From contig JAODUP010000356.1 in the NCBI GenBank assembly GCA_025642065.1, forward strand, positions 1 to 64,000: 64,000 bases of DNA. The letters are read 5' to 3'. Below, piece after piece: positions 22,812 through 34,623 of this stretch. The notes under the pieces were generated by a model that saw only the letters and a list, made by a program, of their open reading frames with translations, did not search any database and was not told the DNA's origin. Origin of the DNA: Paralvinella palmiformis (Eukaryota > Annelida > Polychaeta > Terebellida > Alvinellidae). Each line of letters opens with the position of its first letter. Position 1 is the first letter of the stretch. A program made the translations under genes and the position numbers.

Positions 22812-23352
22812 CATTGATCTAAAAGAAAACTAGACCGTGCACGCCCGCCGATTTGATGGCAAACAGGTCCCAACTTCCGGTTGGGGCAAAAAGGAAAGCA
22901 GACTGCTAAAATCAGGTTTATAAACATGGTTGTGTCGTTGGTTGCATAAGGCGTGGAAGTAATGCAAAGGGATATCTTTTCATCGGTAAGGAACACACTT
23001 AAAATATCTGTTAAAGGGTTTTGTTGAGGTACATTAAGCTTAACTATTATTATATTTAGCCTATTCGACAATCCCCGACCTATCGCTGACGTTTGGTCAT
23101 GATCTATAGACTTGCACAAAACGACATTTACATATTTGATGGCATATACTAGGACAGGAGTAATACAGATTATCTACACATACGAAATTATAATGCACGC
23201 ATCACAATAAATGTCCGTATTCGTAGCTTCAAAACTTGAAGCGCAGCCGCTTCAACCTTGCTCTTTTCCCCTACCGGAAGTCAGAGCTATTTGGTCATGG
23301 CGGCCCAATCAAACACCACCGAGTGCTCGGTCTAGCTTTCTTTCAGGTCAAT
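22812..23352. mobile_element. MITE with CATTGACC terminal inverted repeats, copy 3
   Basis: The left CATTGATCTAAAAGAAAAC and right CTTTCTTTCAGGTCAAT ends are inverted; ctagaccg and cggtctag extend the match inward. 541 bases, same orientation as copy 2, opposite to copy 1. Confidence 0.75.
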
Positions 23353-23689
23353 TTGTGTGGTCGAAAACTTACTTATATCTGGCCATATTGGAAGTTGGGC
23401 ATAACCCACATATATCTACCATTTAATTCAGGGGAGTGACGTATCTGGGGAGAAAGGTGGCTTTATTGACCTGTAACTAATTACAAGCTGCAGTGATAAT
23501 AATAGCATGCCCGCGTACATAAAGGTTACTACTAATAACAGCAATCTCTGAGATATTTATGTGAACTTCGTGAAAGCTCTAATTTCTCGAGGACATAATT
23601 AATTATAGGGTTTGAGTGGGCGGGAGATTTTGATGTGTGGCTAAATAATTATTCAAATTTGCTAGATAAACCTGTTATGATGACGGTTG

Positions 23690-24000
23690 GCTACTCCCCT
23701 AATTTTGAGCGCAATGGATCTCCAAATACCCCGCAGTTGGTTACGTAAATGATAATCGTCCGCTAATGGGTTTGGGAGGTTCCACTCCCGATGGATAATT
23801 CTTATAATGTTCAGGTATTATTTTCCGGATTGATATTTTTGGGTATCTGCGAGGAAGGCAGCGTAACGACAAATAGTTTCAGAAGTAGCGAGGACAGGAT
23901 TATCGGATACCGAAGCGCAGAATTTCATATATGATTTGTGGTACGTATTATACGTTTTGTTCGTTCGGCTGGCATAGCATTGTGTCTTGTGGTAGGCCAC
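23690..24000 (-). pseudogene. Tyrosine recombinase N-terminal domain (DIRS/Crypton-like), fragment
   Basis: The minus strand from 24000 reads NTYHKSYMKFC, ETICRYAAFLA, then a TAA stop within the same frame, then YLNIIRIIHREWNLPNPL and LRNQLRGI. These are the helices of the SAM-like core-binding domain of eukaryotic transposon tyrosine recombinases, in the right order. The catalytic domain does not follow. One stop and truncation make it inactive. Confidence 0.6.
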
Positions 24001-24254
24001 TCGTTAAACCAAACGTTCTTCCATATTTCTTGTGGTTCCTGAATATTCCAAGAATACATCAGGATGCTGTGAAACATATTTCACATCTGATTTAGCTAAA
24101 ATTACAACAAAGAGATTACTTCTTGGTGTTCACTGGCACACAGAGTTCACATCGACACCAGTTAGTGTTCCCAGTTATCCTCGCCCTTTCTTCGAAGATT
24201 CCACTATCTTCGATTCAATCAGAATTAGTTTTGACTAACGCTTGTTTACATGCT

Positions 24255-24507
24255 TTTAAAAGGGTTATACAGAATTCCGATCAAACAGCTTGTGTCAAGT
24301 GACGTCATCATTTAGGAGCTGCCGGTCTGTGTCTAGCTTCAAAATGGCGGCGCGCACAGACGAGTAATAATCGATTCATGAGCAATTTGAACTGGTTTAT
24401 TTAATATATAGTTGATCGCGATCACAGTTTTACACCATTTATGATATGTGTTAATATAGTTGTATTAGTTCTCAAGATTTGAAACGAATGGGGAACTGTT
24501 CCTTTAA
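24255..24507. mobile_element. MITE-like repeat, possibly TTAA-flanked, copy 1
   Basis: Shares blocks aaacagcttgt, gtgacgtca, tgtctagcttcaa, aactggtttattta and the end ctgttcctttaa with 54668-54925 in inverted orientation. Both edges here are TTAA, the target of piggyBac-type elements; the class is inference. Confidence 0.5.
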
Positions 24508-24790
24508 TGCGAAGATTCTCGGTTTTCTTTAGTTGCTTCAAGAATAAGAAACAATTAATTCCGTCTTATCCTTGCTCAACTTCAGCATGTACACCAAAAA
24601 TGGAGACGTTCATATGGAGATGTTTTATCCTGGACTGGAATGCACTTAATCCTGTCGGTCAGGTAGGACTTACTCAGGTTAAGGCCTTTTCCTGGATGTC
24701 AACGGAAAATTCTAAACGCTTGAATAGTATCTGATGATCGATGACATCAAAAGCTGCAGATAGAAGGAACTGCTACCCTGATGGGACTCG
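24507..24790 (-). pseudogene. LINE reverse transcriptase fragment with internal deletion
   Basis: On the minus strand the right part reads LSAAFDVIDHQILFKRLEF, motif A of a CR1/Jockey-type reverse transcriptase, and the left part reads MLKLSKDKTE and KKTENLRI, which in the same family lie well downstream. The YADD region between them is missing. The KKTENLRI end matches 56683-56706 closely, so both belong to one LINE family. Confidence 0.6.
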
Positions 24791-24799
24791 AGCCTCTAG

Positions 24800-25471
24800 A
24801 GATGATAAAATCTAGTGTTTGACCTCATTTGTGAGTCAAACCATTGATATGGTGAGTCCATGGGAAACCAATACCGTCATATCGAGCCTTAAGTCATTAA
24901 TTGATCCAAGGAGCCGTGACGTAACCCGTATTTTGACGTAAACCGGACGTAATGCCATAATAACGCCTTTAAAATCCATTTCGATGTCAATAGTTTATTA
25001 TGTATCCATTTCTTCGTGTTTTTATTGTGTTTTTGTTGTATTTTAAATTGTTTCTTTTTACCTTGTTTTATCATTAATTGTTAATTTATTTATTTCCGGG
25101 TTTTTTATTATGACGTAGGTGACGTAGCGGAGTGAAATAACGTCAGACTTAATGACGTTCGCTGAACCGAAATGTATTCTAGAAAATTGGCGTAATAGCG
25201 AATTTGACGTGGGCGGAAATGACGAAAAGTGGAGATGTTGGCGTATACAGCCAACTTACGAACCTCAAAATCATTTTCAACACCAACGAGGGCAATTTAA
25301 ATCACCAGTTATTATGACATCGTATGGGGGTAATTGCTGTGTTATCTTAGTGTTTATGACATTCATCAAACAATAATTAATTTCTAAAGTCAATTTGTTT
25401 AAAATGAGGGGGGAGGTGTTTAATTAGAAAATGTATCCATACCTATACTTATGATAAGATGGTGATGATGA
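24800..25471. other. No recognised gene
   Basis: A 74-codon plus-strand frame at 25152-25376 has no recognisable motif. Several gacgta/tgacgt words are scattered at 24915-25160. Confidence 0.4.
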
Positions 25472-25648
25472 CTGATGTTTTACGGCCACTGTTGTGCACA
25501 AGATAGGCTAAATGGGCCGAGCGACCTCCAAAGGTAATGAAGTGAAGTTAAAGACCAAACAACCTTCAGATATGCCCACGCCGAGATTTGAACACGGGTG
25601 GTAGTGATCTGTAGTCCAACACGCTACCGCTAGACCACGGAGGTGCCC
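25472..25648 (-). mobile_element. tRNA-derived SINE (family A), best-preserved copy
   Basis: On the minus strand it starts GGCACCTCCGTGGTCTAGCG, has the A-box-like TAGCGGTAGCGTG, a B-box-like GTGTTCAAATCTC, then gaaggttgtttggtct, cttcattacctttgg and gtgcacaacagtggccg, ending near catcagtc. It defines the family used for other calls. Confidence 0.75.
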
Positions 25649-25677
25649 AAATATACTTATGATACAATCTATGGGTT

Positions 25678-25680
<3 letters not shown>

Positions 25681-25717
<37 letters not shown>
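25681..25717. repeat. (AT)n microsatellite
   Basis: TA run next to the SINE head. Confidence 0.95.
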
Positions 25718-25719
25718 CT

Positions 25720-27680
25720 TTCTATGGCTTACAAAAGTAGCCATACAAGATCTATGCACTATATCAACATCACCACCGTGTCTGATGTGTAGTACACAGA
25801 ACAAGACATAATACGACCCGACAAATAATGTATGTAACGGAGCTTAATTCTGACGTACAGGAACCATTAACACATAATATGACGCAATTCATGGCAACGG
25901 ATCCTATGATTTAAGAGATATTGACAGATATCATAGATTCAATTCTAAAGCATAGTATACCTGATGATGTAGTATGCCTGATGACGTAGTATACCGGATG
26001 ACACAAATGAGTCACAACGGTCCTTACCAAAACCTCGGGTCGCCACAAACAATTTCAAAAAAAAAATAGTAAAAGTAGACATAAAAAGTTACTACACAAG
26101 CCTTAAAGAAACTGAAGTACACCTGACAATCCACATAAAACTTTAAAAGCCAAAAGAAATTTCGAAATTTTATAACGTCCTAAGTGTGATATTGTTGAAC
26201 TTATGCCTATATCTGAATGCAGTGATGGTTTGGTTTTAAAACTCTGTTTATGATAATAGTAACCATAAAATTATATATAAACAGTGATTTTTCCCTTCCT
26301 TCGCTTTATTTCGTGATGTATACAATACATTTTGCGATTAAATTTAACACTTCCCTAAAAAATAAACTTCTTATGTCGGCCTACAATTGATTGAAGTTTA
26401 TTAAAATAAACGTCTTTAGGTACCCCGAGTAAAAACATTTAACATGAACATTGACAACGTAATATGTGAATAAACAGGTTAATTAACGTATCTATGCGTT
26501 TGCCATCTTTATCAGCACCGTTAATATTAGCCCACGAACGGCAACAATTTGTGTGTGTGTTTGTGTGCTTGTGCGTGAGTGTCTGTGTGTGTTTCATATT
26601 TCGATTTATTTCTAGGTCTCTTTGGTCACATGTTTTCATCTGTTTATCGTATGTGCTGCCAGCTGGCGAATAATATAACGTTATGCCTCTGAAAGACTAG
26701 AATCCATTTCGATATGAAATATTTGATATTTTCATTTATTTCTCGGTCCATTTAGTGCATATTAAAATAACAATTGGCCCGTCTAAACTAATCTGTCCTT
26801 TTCTATTATCTGTTGACCCCTTTCTTGGTAATGATGTCCATTTCACGAAAAGGAGTCCGTTTCGATGTTTGAACCGCGTCCGCCACTCTCACGAGGAACC
26901 CTTGATGAATCCCTGACTGATTTATGACGCGGACACACAATCATTGTAATAGGTTTAGATCGAAATTCCGAATATAAAATATATTAATATGTAACCGTTA
27001 GTTAGAGAAAGAAGACTACATAAAATGGTAATCTATAATGAGAAGAACTTACCATTTTTGTTTATGTTATTATAATTATTAGTTGTAGTAGTGGTAGTGG
27101 TGGTGATAGTGCTGGTAGTTTTATATGTTACTGGGTCACTCTCATAATAAAATAATACAAAACAAAACTTCATTTACATATTAAGCCAACATTGTTCAGT
27201 TGACCTTGCCTAGTTACACTTAACAACTTGTAAATTCCCAATAGGTGAAGAATTTCCATATATGCCTGCCATGGTTGAATGAGCATGATTAGCAAGATGG
27301 TGCATACAACAATACCAGGTAATACACCAATTGTGGTATATAATAATATAATAATGATACATGCAGTATACAATATATTATAATCTACAAATAAATAATG
27401 TGGTGAAGTTGTAAGTAGTCTTGGCTGAGCCTGATATGCTTGAACCACAATGCTTACATTTGGCTTTGTAGTTGACGTTGGTATTAGTAGGCATCTGAAA
27501 ATGACTCGGAGGCGATACTTTAGCCATTGTGATTTATACTTTTTTATGTGGCTGTCTATATTATTGATAATATCCTAGATACAACATAAAATATATTAAA
27601 AATCAGATTATGTGTATATCAGATTAACGCAGTGATAGCAGATGTTAGATATGGTGTGAACCTTTTTTTCCGTTTTTTCC
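25720..27680. other. No recognised gene
   Basis: Contains a GT-rich tract at 26550-26592 and a (GTAGTG)n-like patch at 27082-27117. The minus-strand frame at 27170-27448 is hydrophobic but matches no family I know. Confidence 0.4.
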
Positions 27681-27681
27681 C

Positions 27682-27870
27682 CGGGGAGAAACCCCAGGCT
27701 GTCGCTTATTCGGCAAAGCCTCTATGTTCGAGTGGTTGAGAAACCTCCTCCACCACCACTCACAGGGGAGCAGTACGGAAAGATGGAGCCGAAATACCCT
27801 GAGGGTGGTTACTGCCAGAGTGTTTTACGTCCTCAGAGGTTTTTTAACGTTCCCCTTTATTTTATATGGT
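27682..27870 (-). mobile_element. SINE family B body
   Basis: Reverse complement of the conserved body of 6009-6340: ccccaggctgtcgcttatt, tctatgttcgagtggttgag, accactcacaggggagcag, tttacgtcctcagagg. No tRNA head. Confidence 0.65.
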
Positions 27871-28124
27871 GTGAACCTGTAAAACAGGGAGCCTATATAT
27901 GAACAGTAGCACAAGAAATGCCAACATTCACTAATCAGGGATGCCAGATGTAGATTCTTAATTGGGGTATAATTGGGAGCCTGTGGTAATCAACTTGGAT
28001 TTGGTTAAGTACACAGTATTTAGTCTGTTTCAAATGGAGTGGCTTCTCAGCTACAGAATCAATAATGAACAATATTATAAATGACAATTTGATTGAGCAG
28101 CCAATCAGGTGACAGTGAGATTTG

Positions 28125-28280
28125 TGTGTCTGACAAAATGTAATAGCAAAGTAATAGTGGATTACTATTACTTTATCAACTATTACAGTTACTATTACTT
28201 TCAAAATGAGATTCACTATTACTATTACTGTGAAAAATGTAATCGTTACTATTACTATTAGAATTACCCCAGGCCTGGTC
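28125..28280 (-). mobile_element. hAT-like terminal region
   Basis: On the minus strand CAGGCCTGGGGTAATTCTAA is followed by many TAGTAATAG words, the same architecture as 6766-6915. No transposase alongside. Confidence 0.4.
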
Positions 28281-28289
28281 TGTATTGAA

Positions 28290-28709
28290 TGCATTATGAC
28301 GAAGATGCCCGCATTATGTTATTTAATCGAATTACTAGATGGCGCCACCGTCCTTATTAACGGCTACACCGGGCATTTGAGGACGTTATGACGGTACGAC
28401 TTCACCCGGTGATGAACGGTGTCGAAGGCCCTATTATTCGATGATCGATTGATATTAAAATGATCAGGTCCACATTTGATCGACGACATCTAAACATATA
28501 TATAATACAATACATTTTAGCTGAATTCCAAATGGATCTTCGTGTGTGTCGTGGGGTATAGCCTATTGTTACTGGCTTTGGCATAGAAGTGAAAGAGATT
28601 TACCTTCTTCCAGACATTTGGCAAAGTTTAATCCCACTGAATATGGCGTCTATACCCATAATCTAAATTAATATGGAATTAGTACCTGTGGTGAAACATT
28701 GCTTTCTCT

Positions 28710-28755
<46 letters not shown>

Positions 28756-30240
28756 GCCAGCTGTCTGTTGGAATTGGTAGTCCGGTGTAAAAGTAGCGGA
28801 TTCATCCCTTTAATATCGTGTTGACTCTCTATCCTAGCACAGATGAATCTCGACTCACTCACTCACTCACTGATGTTGAATGAAAGCGTTCAGATCTAAC
28901 AACTGCGATTACAAAATTCGATGCATTGAATCGTTATTAAATGTGCTATAATGTTCGATTTTTCGGCTGTGCTTATTGTTGTTATTATTGTGTAAATTGT
29001 TTCTGCTGCTTTGTGTAATGACTGCAATAACAAACTATTCTGTCCATTGTGAATCATTAATACGTATTCTATATAAGAACAACACTTTTATATAAAAGCA
29101 ACATAGATGCATAATGATAATTTATTAGAACATTATTCTTATGAACAAATTAACCTACATTAGTAGATGTTATTGACATAGCATAACATTAACACACATG
29201 CATACTATGCACGTGAGGAAGGTTCATAAATGAGAAACATTATTACAATATTATATATACAACACAAGAAAGTAATACATATTGTGGTAATGTCCTGTAC
29301 AAGTTATAATCAGATAGCAGTATTCATACGATACGAAAATGGGGTATTACATATTATGGTAATAACCTGTATAAATTAATAATCAAATAGCAGTATTTAG
29401 CAATCTGTGGTTGGTTCACTTGAATATGGCTAAAGCGATTTTATAATGTTTGTACAATAATGTTCATTTGATTTCGAAGTTGGCCCGAGATATTGCACCT
29501 CGGAGGAACGTGTTCTACTGTTTGTATACAAATCAGTCTACTATAGTTACTGATCAATACGTTGGCAGATGTCAGATGATATGGCTTCCTGCCTCAACCG
29601 GCGAATGTGGACTGCGCGTATTAACTTCATAATCCTTTCCAGAAGTTGAAATGTTTTGTCGTTATCGGGCGACTTCTCTTTCTTCCTTTCTATTTAGCTT
29701 TTCTTCCAGGACCAGTTTTCCGCGCGACATAAGAAAGAATTGTAACAATAATATGATTTAAAGTTTCATATAAAAATGGTTTGTAAACATTTATAAAGAA
29801 ATTATTAGACACTCGAGATGAAATGCAAAATAAATAAGGACTCGCCTGAATGCCGACAAATCTTGACTTTTTGGCCAACGGATCAATGAACACGTAGAAC
29901 GGTAGATTACCTCCCTTTCCACGGTGGCTGAGGCTACAACGCAGAGCAACACAAAGTATGTACCCGGAGATGATTAAATCATTACAATACAGGGTGACAC
30001 AAAATTTGGGTCATTGTCTAGGCAATTTTGCCGTTTTATTATTTTTACAATACAAATAGACAATACTGCCTAAACACTTTATCTGGTGTGATACAGGTTA
30101 ATACTGTGCGTGCCGATGCATAACGTTTCTGCGAATATAACCGTAATAAATTGTGTAATTGTGATAAAATGCATGAATCATGAGTATTCAGGTAAGAAGG
30201 GGGGTTGACCAACTGAGGATAGTTACCATCTAAAAAGGAA
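28290..30240. other. No recognised gene
   Basis: AT-rich with (AT)n at 28719-28753 and short frames only. No protein or repeat family recognised. Confidence 0.45.
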
Positions 30241-30242
30241 AA

Positions 30243-31040
30243 TTGACTCTGACTTCGGTGGTAGCATCCTTAAACGAAAACCACTTAGTATCTAGTGCTT
30301 GTGCAGATGTAGTAGAAACAACATTTGCTGGTGCACCGTGTGACCTGATAAAGATAATTGTTTCACAAAAGGCAAACAGGAAATCCAGGTGTCTACACAG
30401 CAGGGTTATACTTCTCTACGTTGACCCTGAAATTCTACTCAGCCAAAGCATACAAATACATTAGAAACACGCTTGACGTAGGCCTTCCACATTCATCTAC
30501 CATTGCAGATACAGGGTTTACCAAAGCTACATTCTCAGCTGTTTCTGCAAAAGTTCTGGGACCTAAGAGAGATGACCAAGACATCATGTGTAGTTTGATG
30601 CTTGATAAAATGGACATCAGAAGGCATGTAGACTGGGATGGCGAGAAGTTCAGGGGGTATGTGGATTTTGGCACAGGATGCTATTGTAGCTGTGTTGTCC
30701 TTACGATCTTGACCTTGTGGAATGCCAGGAGAAGCGAGGAGGTATCACGGCTCCTAATCACCGAATGGGAAGACGCCAAAAGGGCGGTAGATTCCATCAG
30801 AGGTGGAATTAATCAAAGTTAAAGCAATTGTTGGTCGGTCATTATTAACTGGCATATATGCATGGCAAAGGGAATAAATATGTAGCAGTATTGATACAAA
30901 CAGCATCAGTGAAGCAATTACTTATAGCAAATCGTACCAGTTTTGTTATAGCTGACGACAACCCATTTGTATTAGCCACCAAGGACAGAAATGGGCATGC
31001 TTCTGGCTGGCATGCTATGGCAAGTGTACATCAAAGATAG
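30243..31040 (+). pseudogene. P-like transposase fragment joined in frame to a tyrosine-recombinase-like fragment
   Basis: The first frame (30243-30400) reads SSACADVVETTFAG. After a shift, the frame 30358-30822 reads LKFYSAKAYKYIRNTLDVGL, then MLDKMDIRRHVDWDG and GYVDFG: a P-element/THAP9-type transposase up to its first catalytic Asp. Within the same frame, near 30680, it changes to VVLTILTLWNARRSEEVSRL and EWEDAKR, which matches the recombinase-like gene at 34620-35990 (LTLWNARR at about 35495). A later frame (30858-31037) continues with HGKGNKYVAVLI and RNGHASGWHAM, also recombinase. Stops and shifts show decay. The chimera could be an old transposon-into-transposon insertion or a deletion joint. 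Confidence 0.7.
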
Positions 31041-31404
31041 GTGTATCAATGATAGATGAATGTTGTCTAACGACACATCGGCACAATTTAGGCCATTCGG
31101 TGTCCTAGAATGTTTGGAAATAAAACTGTAAAGATTTTTTTTTATAAAAGGTTAATAAGCCAGATTACTGCCTTTGATAAAGGTTATGTCTAAGCTAGGG
31201 TGTAAATTGTTAAGTATAAGTGGTAAATATGTAAATAATACGTTGGTGTATAGGTGTATAAGGTTGTTAAAAAGATAAAATCAGATTTTTAATCGTCCAA
31301 CAAGGTGTATAGCATGTGAAATATAGAAAGTAATGACTAGTTTTGACTAGAGGTAATTAAATAGATTTCTGTTAAAATAAGGTTATGATATTGGCTAGAT
31401 TTTC

Positions 31405-33506
31405 CTACTTTAAATAAATTATATTGGGAAGAAAAGACCAGCTTCTCTTAGGAATATTAAAATTGTGTCCGGGACAATATTTTCCAGCAGCTCTTTCTGG
31501 GTCTTTGCATGTTAATACTGTTATCTGATGTGGTGATATTCCGGGCAATGAAGGAGGATGTGATCGACTGTCAGGCGTTCTTGGCAGGAGATACACTACA
31601 CTCTCGGGGATCATCTCCAGCCAAGAGGTATCTATGGGTGAGGAAAGAGTGCCAAATCAGTAAGCGGCAGAGCACTATTTCCTTAGGACGCCTTTCCCGA
31701 CAGGACAACACCGAACATCCTAATGCAGGCTGCACTGCATGCAATCTATTTTCAGATTGCAGTGACCAGAAAACTGACCACTGGTTTTTTCCGACCTTTT
31801 AGAGCAGTTTTGGCAGCCTTATCAGCGAGTTCATTGCCGCGGATACTAACATGGCTCGGTACCCAGCAGAATACTACATCCTTTTGTAGAGTTTTCAAGT
31901 TTGAATGTAGTTCTGAAATACTGAGAACAAGTGGAATTTATATTTCTAAATTTTCTATGGCCTGTAGGCAGAGCCAATGCCATGATGGAGTGCAAGGTAA
32001 ATAGCTCGAAATTCCGCTGTGTATAAGGAGGCCACGTCAGACAGACGTTCCATCACGTACTGCCTACCACAAACGACAGCGCATCCTACTCTATCGCCTT
32101 CTTTTGAACCCTCAGTATAGATGAACTGATGGTCATCATATTTATTTTGTATGATGTGAAAACGGCTCTGAAATTCCGATGGACAAATATCGGATTTCTT
32201 CGCCGCTCTCAGACCATACAAAATCGGGATATGTGGTAGGCGTATATTTTCTATTTGATATGGTTCAATCTCCAAGTCTTCCCTCAAAGACCGAATTCTA
32301 ATCCCAAAAGTTAGGATAGTTTTCAATCTGAGTAAGAGGTTATCTTGGAGTTTTGAGTTGAACACCTTGTCAAATGTAGGATTTGCCGGAGAACTACTTA
32401 ACTGTAGTGCATATTGCAGAGAAAGTCGTTCTCTCCGTCTGTAAAGAGATTCTTCAATAGATTCAACATAAAGACTCTCCACTGAGGAGGTCCTGAATGT
32501 CCATGTGGCTATTTTCAAGCCCTGGTAGTGAATGGGGTCGAGTGATTTGATATATGATTTACGAGCCGATACCCAAACAATCGACCCGTAATCAAGTTGA
32601 GATCTAATGACTGCTCTATACAGACGGAGGAGTGTTGTTCTGCCCCCCCCCAGTCAAATCCTGAAACGACTTTTAATAGATTTAGAGATTTATTACACTT
32701 AGCCTTCATATGATGTATGTGTGTAATGAAGGAGAGCTTGCTGTCGAATATTACCCCAATGAATTTAGTTTGTTTTAAAACAAGAATGTCTACCTCATAT
32801 AGTCTTAGAGTCAGGTCTGGCTGAAATTTGTTGGCAGACTGTTTTGGACGTGGAGAATTTGAAGCCATTCTCATCAGCCCAATTTTCTAATTTATTGAGA
32901 CACAACTGGAGAATTCTTTCTATGGAATTCATATTTTTTTATTGGTAGCATATCAGGAAGTCATCTACGTATAAGGAACAGTTAACACCATTCAGCAAGC
33001 ATTTAACTATGTTATTTATTTTCATGCTGAATATTGTTAGTGATAAGATGCTTCCTTGTGGTACACTCTCTTATTGGTGCTAAGAATGAGAGAGGGTGTT
33101 ACCAACAAGGACAGTAAAGTTTCTACCAGTCAAATATTTTGAAATTAATTTTGGCATATTGCCACGAAATCCGGCATTATATAAGTCTTTAAGAATTCCA
33201 TATTTCCATGTTGTGTCGTAGGCCTTATCTAGATCGAAAAATATCCCCACAGTGTGTTGCCTCTTAATGAATACCTCCCTTATTTTAGTTTCTCATTTAA
33301 TTAGTTGATCTGTGGTTGATCTACCTTTTCTAAGCCCACTCTGATGGGCTGTGAAAATGGCATGATATTAAAGATACCAGACGAACCTGGTATTTACCAC
33401 CCGCTCAAAAGTTTTCAGATACACCTTGGGAGTGCAATTGGATGGTAATTACCATGATCTGAGAGATGTTTTCCTGATTTTGGAATTGGGATGATGGTGG
33501 CTTATG
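31405..33506 (-). pseudogene. LINE with reverse transcriptase and RNase H, decayed
   Basis: Read from 33506 down the minus strand: IPIPKSGKHLSDHGNYHPIA, HQSGLRKGRSTTDQLI, FFDLDKAYDTTW (motif A), VPQGSILS (motif B), SLYVDDFLICY (motif C), WADENGFKFSTSKT, FIGVIFDSKLSF (thumb region), then RNase H with IYTEGSKEGDRVGCAV, AEFRAIYLAL and WVPSHVSIRGNELADKAA, and a C-terminal Cys region. The RNase H active-site first Asp is Glu in IYTEG. Order and RNase H after RT fit I-clade-like LINEs. Many stops and frameshifts. The 5' end is cut at an (AT)n tract and no endonuclease remains. Confidence 0.8.

Positions 33507-33509
<3 letters not shown>

Positions 33510-33563
<54 letters not shown>
33510..33563. 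repeat. (AT)n microsatellite
   Basis: Long TA run marking the 5' truncation of the LINE. Confidence 0.95.
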
Positions 33564-33573
<10 letters not shown>

Positions 33574-33829
33574 TACTATATGTCTGAAATATGAATATGT
33601 CTATCTTGGACTCCCAATGTCTGAAATATTGAAGGTTATTGTCAATATCAGCAACATTTTTGGTACAATAACTTTTACATCCAAACTTTTTATCCTTTAT
33701 AAAGTATCAAAGTATAGGATTTTATTCTGGCACTTTGGTTTTGATGCAATGCAAGTTATATTTATGCCAACCACATAGTATAATCATGCTCATTTCATTT
33801 CCATTAAATTTTGATGACCTAATATGTGT

Positions 33830-34420
33830 ATTGATGTAAGTAGAAGATGGGTGTAATTATCTGATTGCAGATGATCTGGTTTGTTTTAGAGAAACATCAC
33901 TAGTGGCTGATGATAATAGTGATGGTGAAGATTGGACATCTCATGAAGGTGGTCATTATGTTTCTGCCAGTAAGTGTATTATACTATTTTTGTAATGTTT
34001 TTCATATATAGCAATTTTATGACGAAAACAAATTTTCAAGATTTTGCCAGAAGTAGCAAATATATATTAATTCCTATCAAATTTGTTGTGTTGTTTTGTA
34101 TTAGACACGTAATATATTTGTCAAGAAAAAGAGAACATGCAATTATATCATTTAGGTCAAATGTTTCCATTTTGAACCATAAAAGCATATTTGAGCTTAT
34201 TTGTTTAGGTCAGAATATTGTTGGTTAGTGTAAGAATATACGATTTTGTTAATGCATCAAATATGATACTTGTGCCTGATCCTTTGGCGGGGATTTGAAG
34301 AGTGCACTGGTTGTCTCTTTTTTTAGGTTCTGATGGGTCGGAAGTGTTTGAAGTGAAGCCAAAACTAACCAAGTTATATGGAAAGCAGTTTTTTTGACAA
34401 TTATTGACATTAGTGTACAC
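33830..34420 (+). other. Possible N-terminal exons of the downstream recombinase-like gene
   Basis: An open stretch at 33868-33972 reads LVADDNSDGEDWTSHEGG before a GTAAGT donor, and after a TTTTTTAG acceptor at 34326 another reads GSDGSEVFEVKPKLTKLYGK. The two join in frame and lie just upstream of the recombinase-like frame. No domain is recognisable; assignment is inference from position. Confidence 0.3.
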
Positions 34421-34573
34421 TACATGCTTGTGACATTCGGGGCACGCAATCTTTGTATCACTAGATATCACAGAACTTAATTTGGACATTAAGGTGAACC
34501 ATATCTTCAGACTTATCCTGATATATCTAACTAAACTAAACATAACAATTAAGTATAAGGAGACCATTTCCCA

Positions 34574-34576
<3 letters not shown>

Positions 34577-34619
<43 letters not shown>
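34577..34619. repeat. (AT)n microsatellite
   Basis: TA run; it produces the Tyr-Ile runs at the start of neighbouring frames. Confidence 0.95.

Positions 34620-34623
<4 letters not shown>

Noticed and set aside
25508..25804. Minus-strand 98-codon frame
   Set aside because: It spans the SINE and an (AT)n run and has no independent support.
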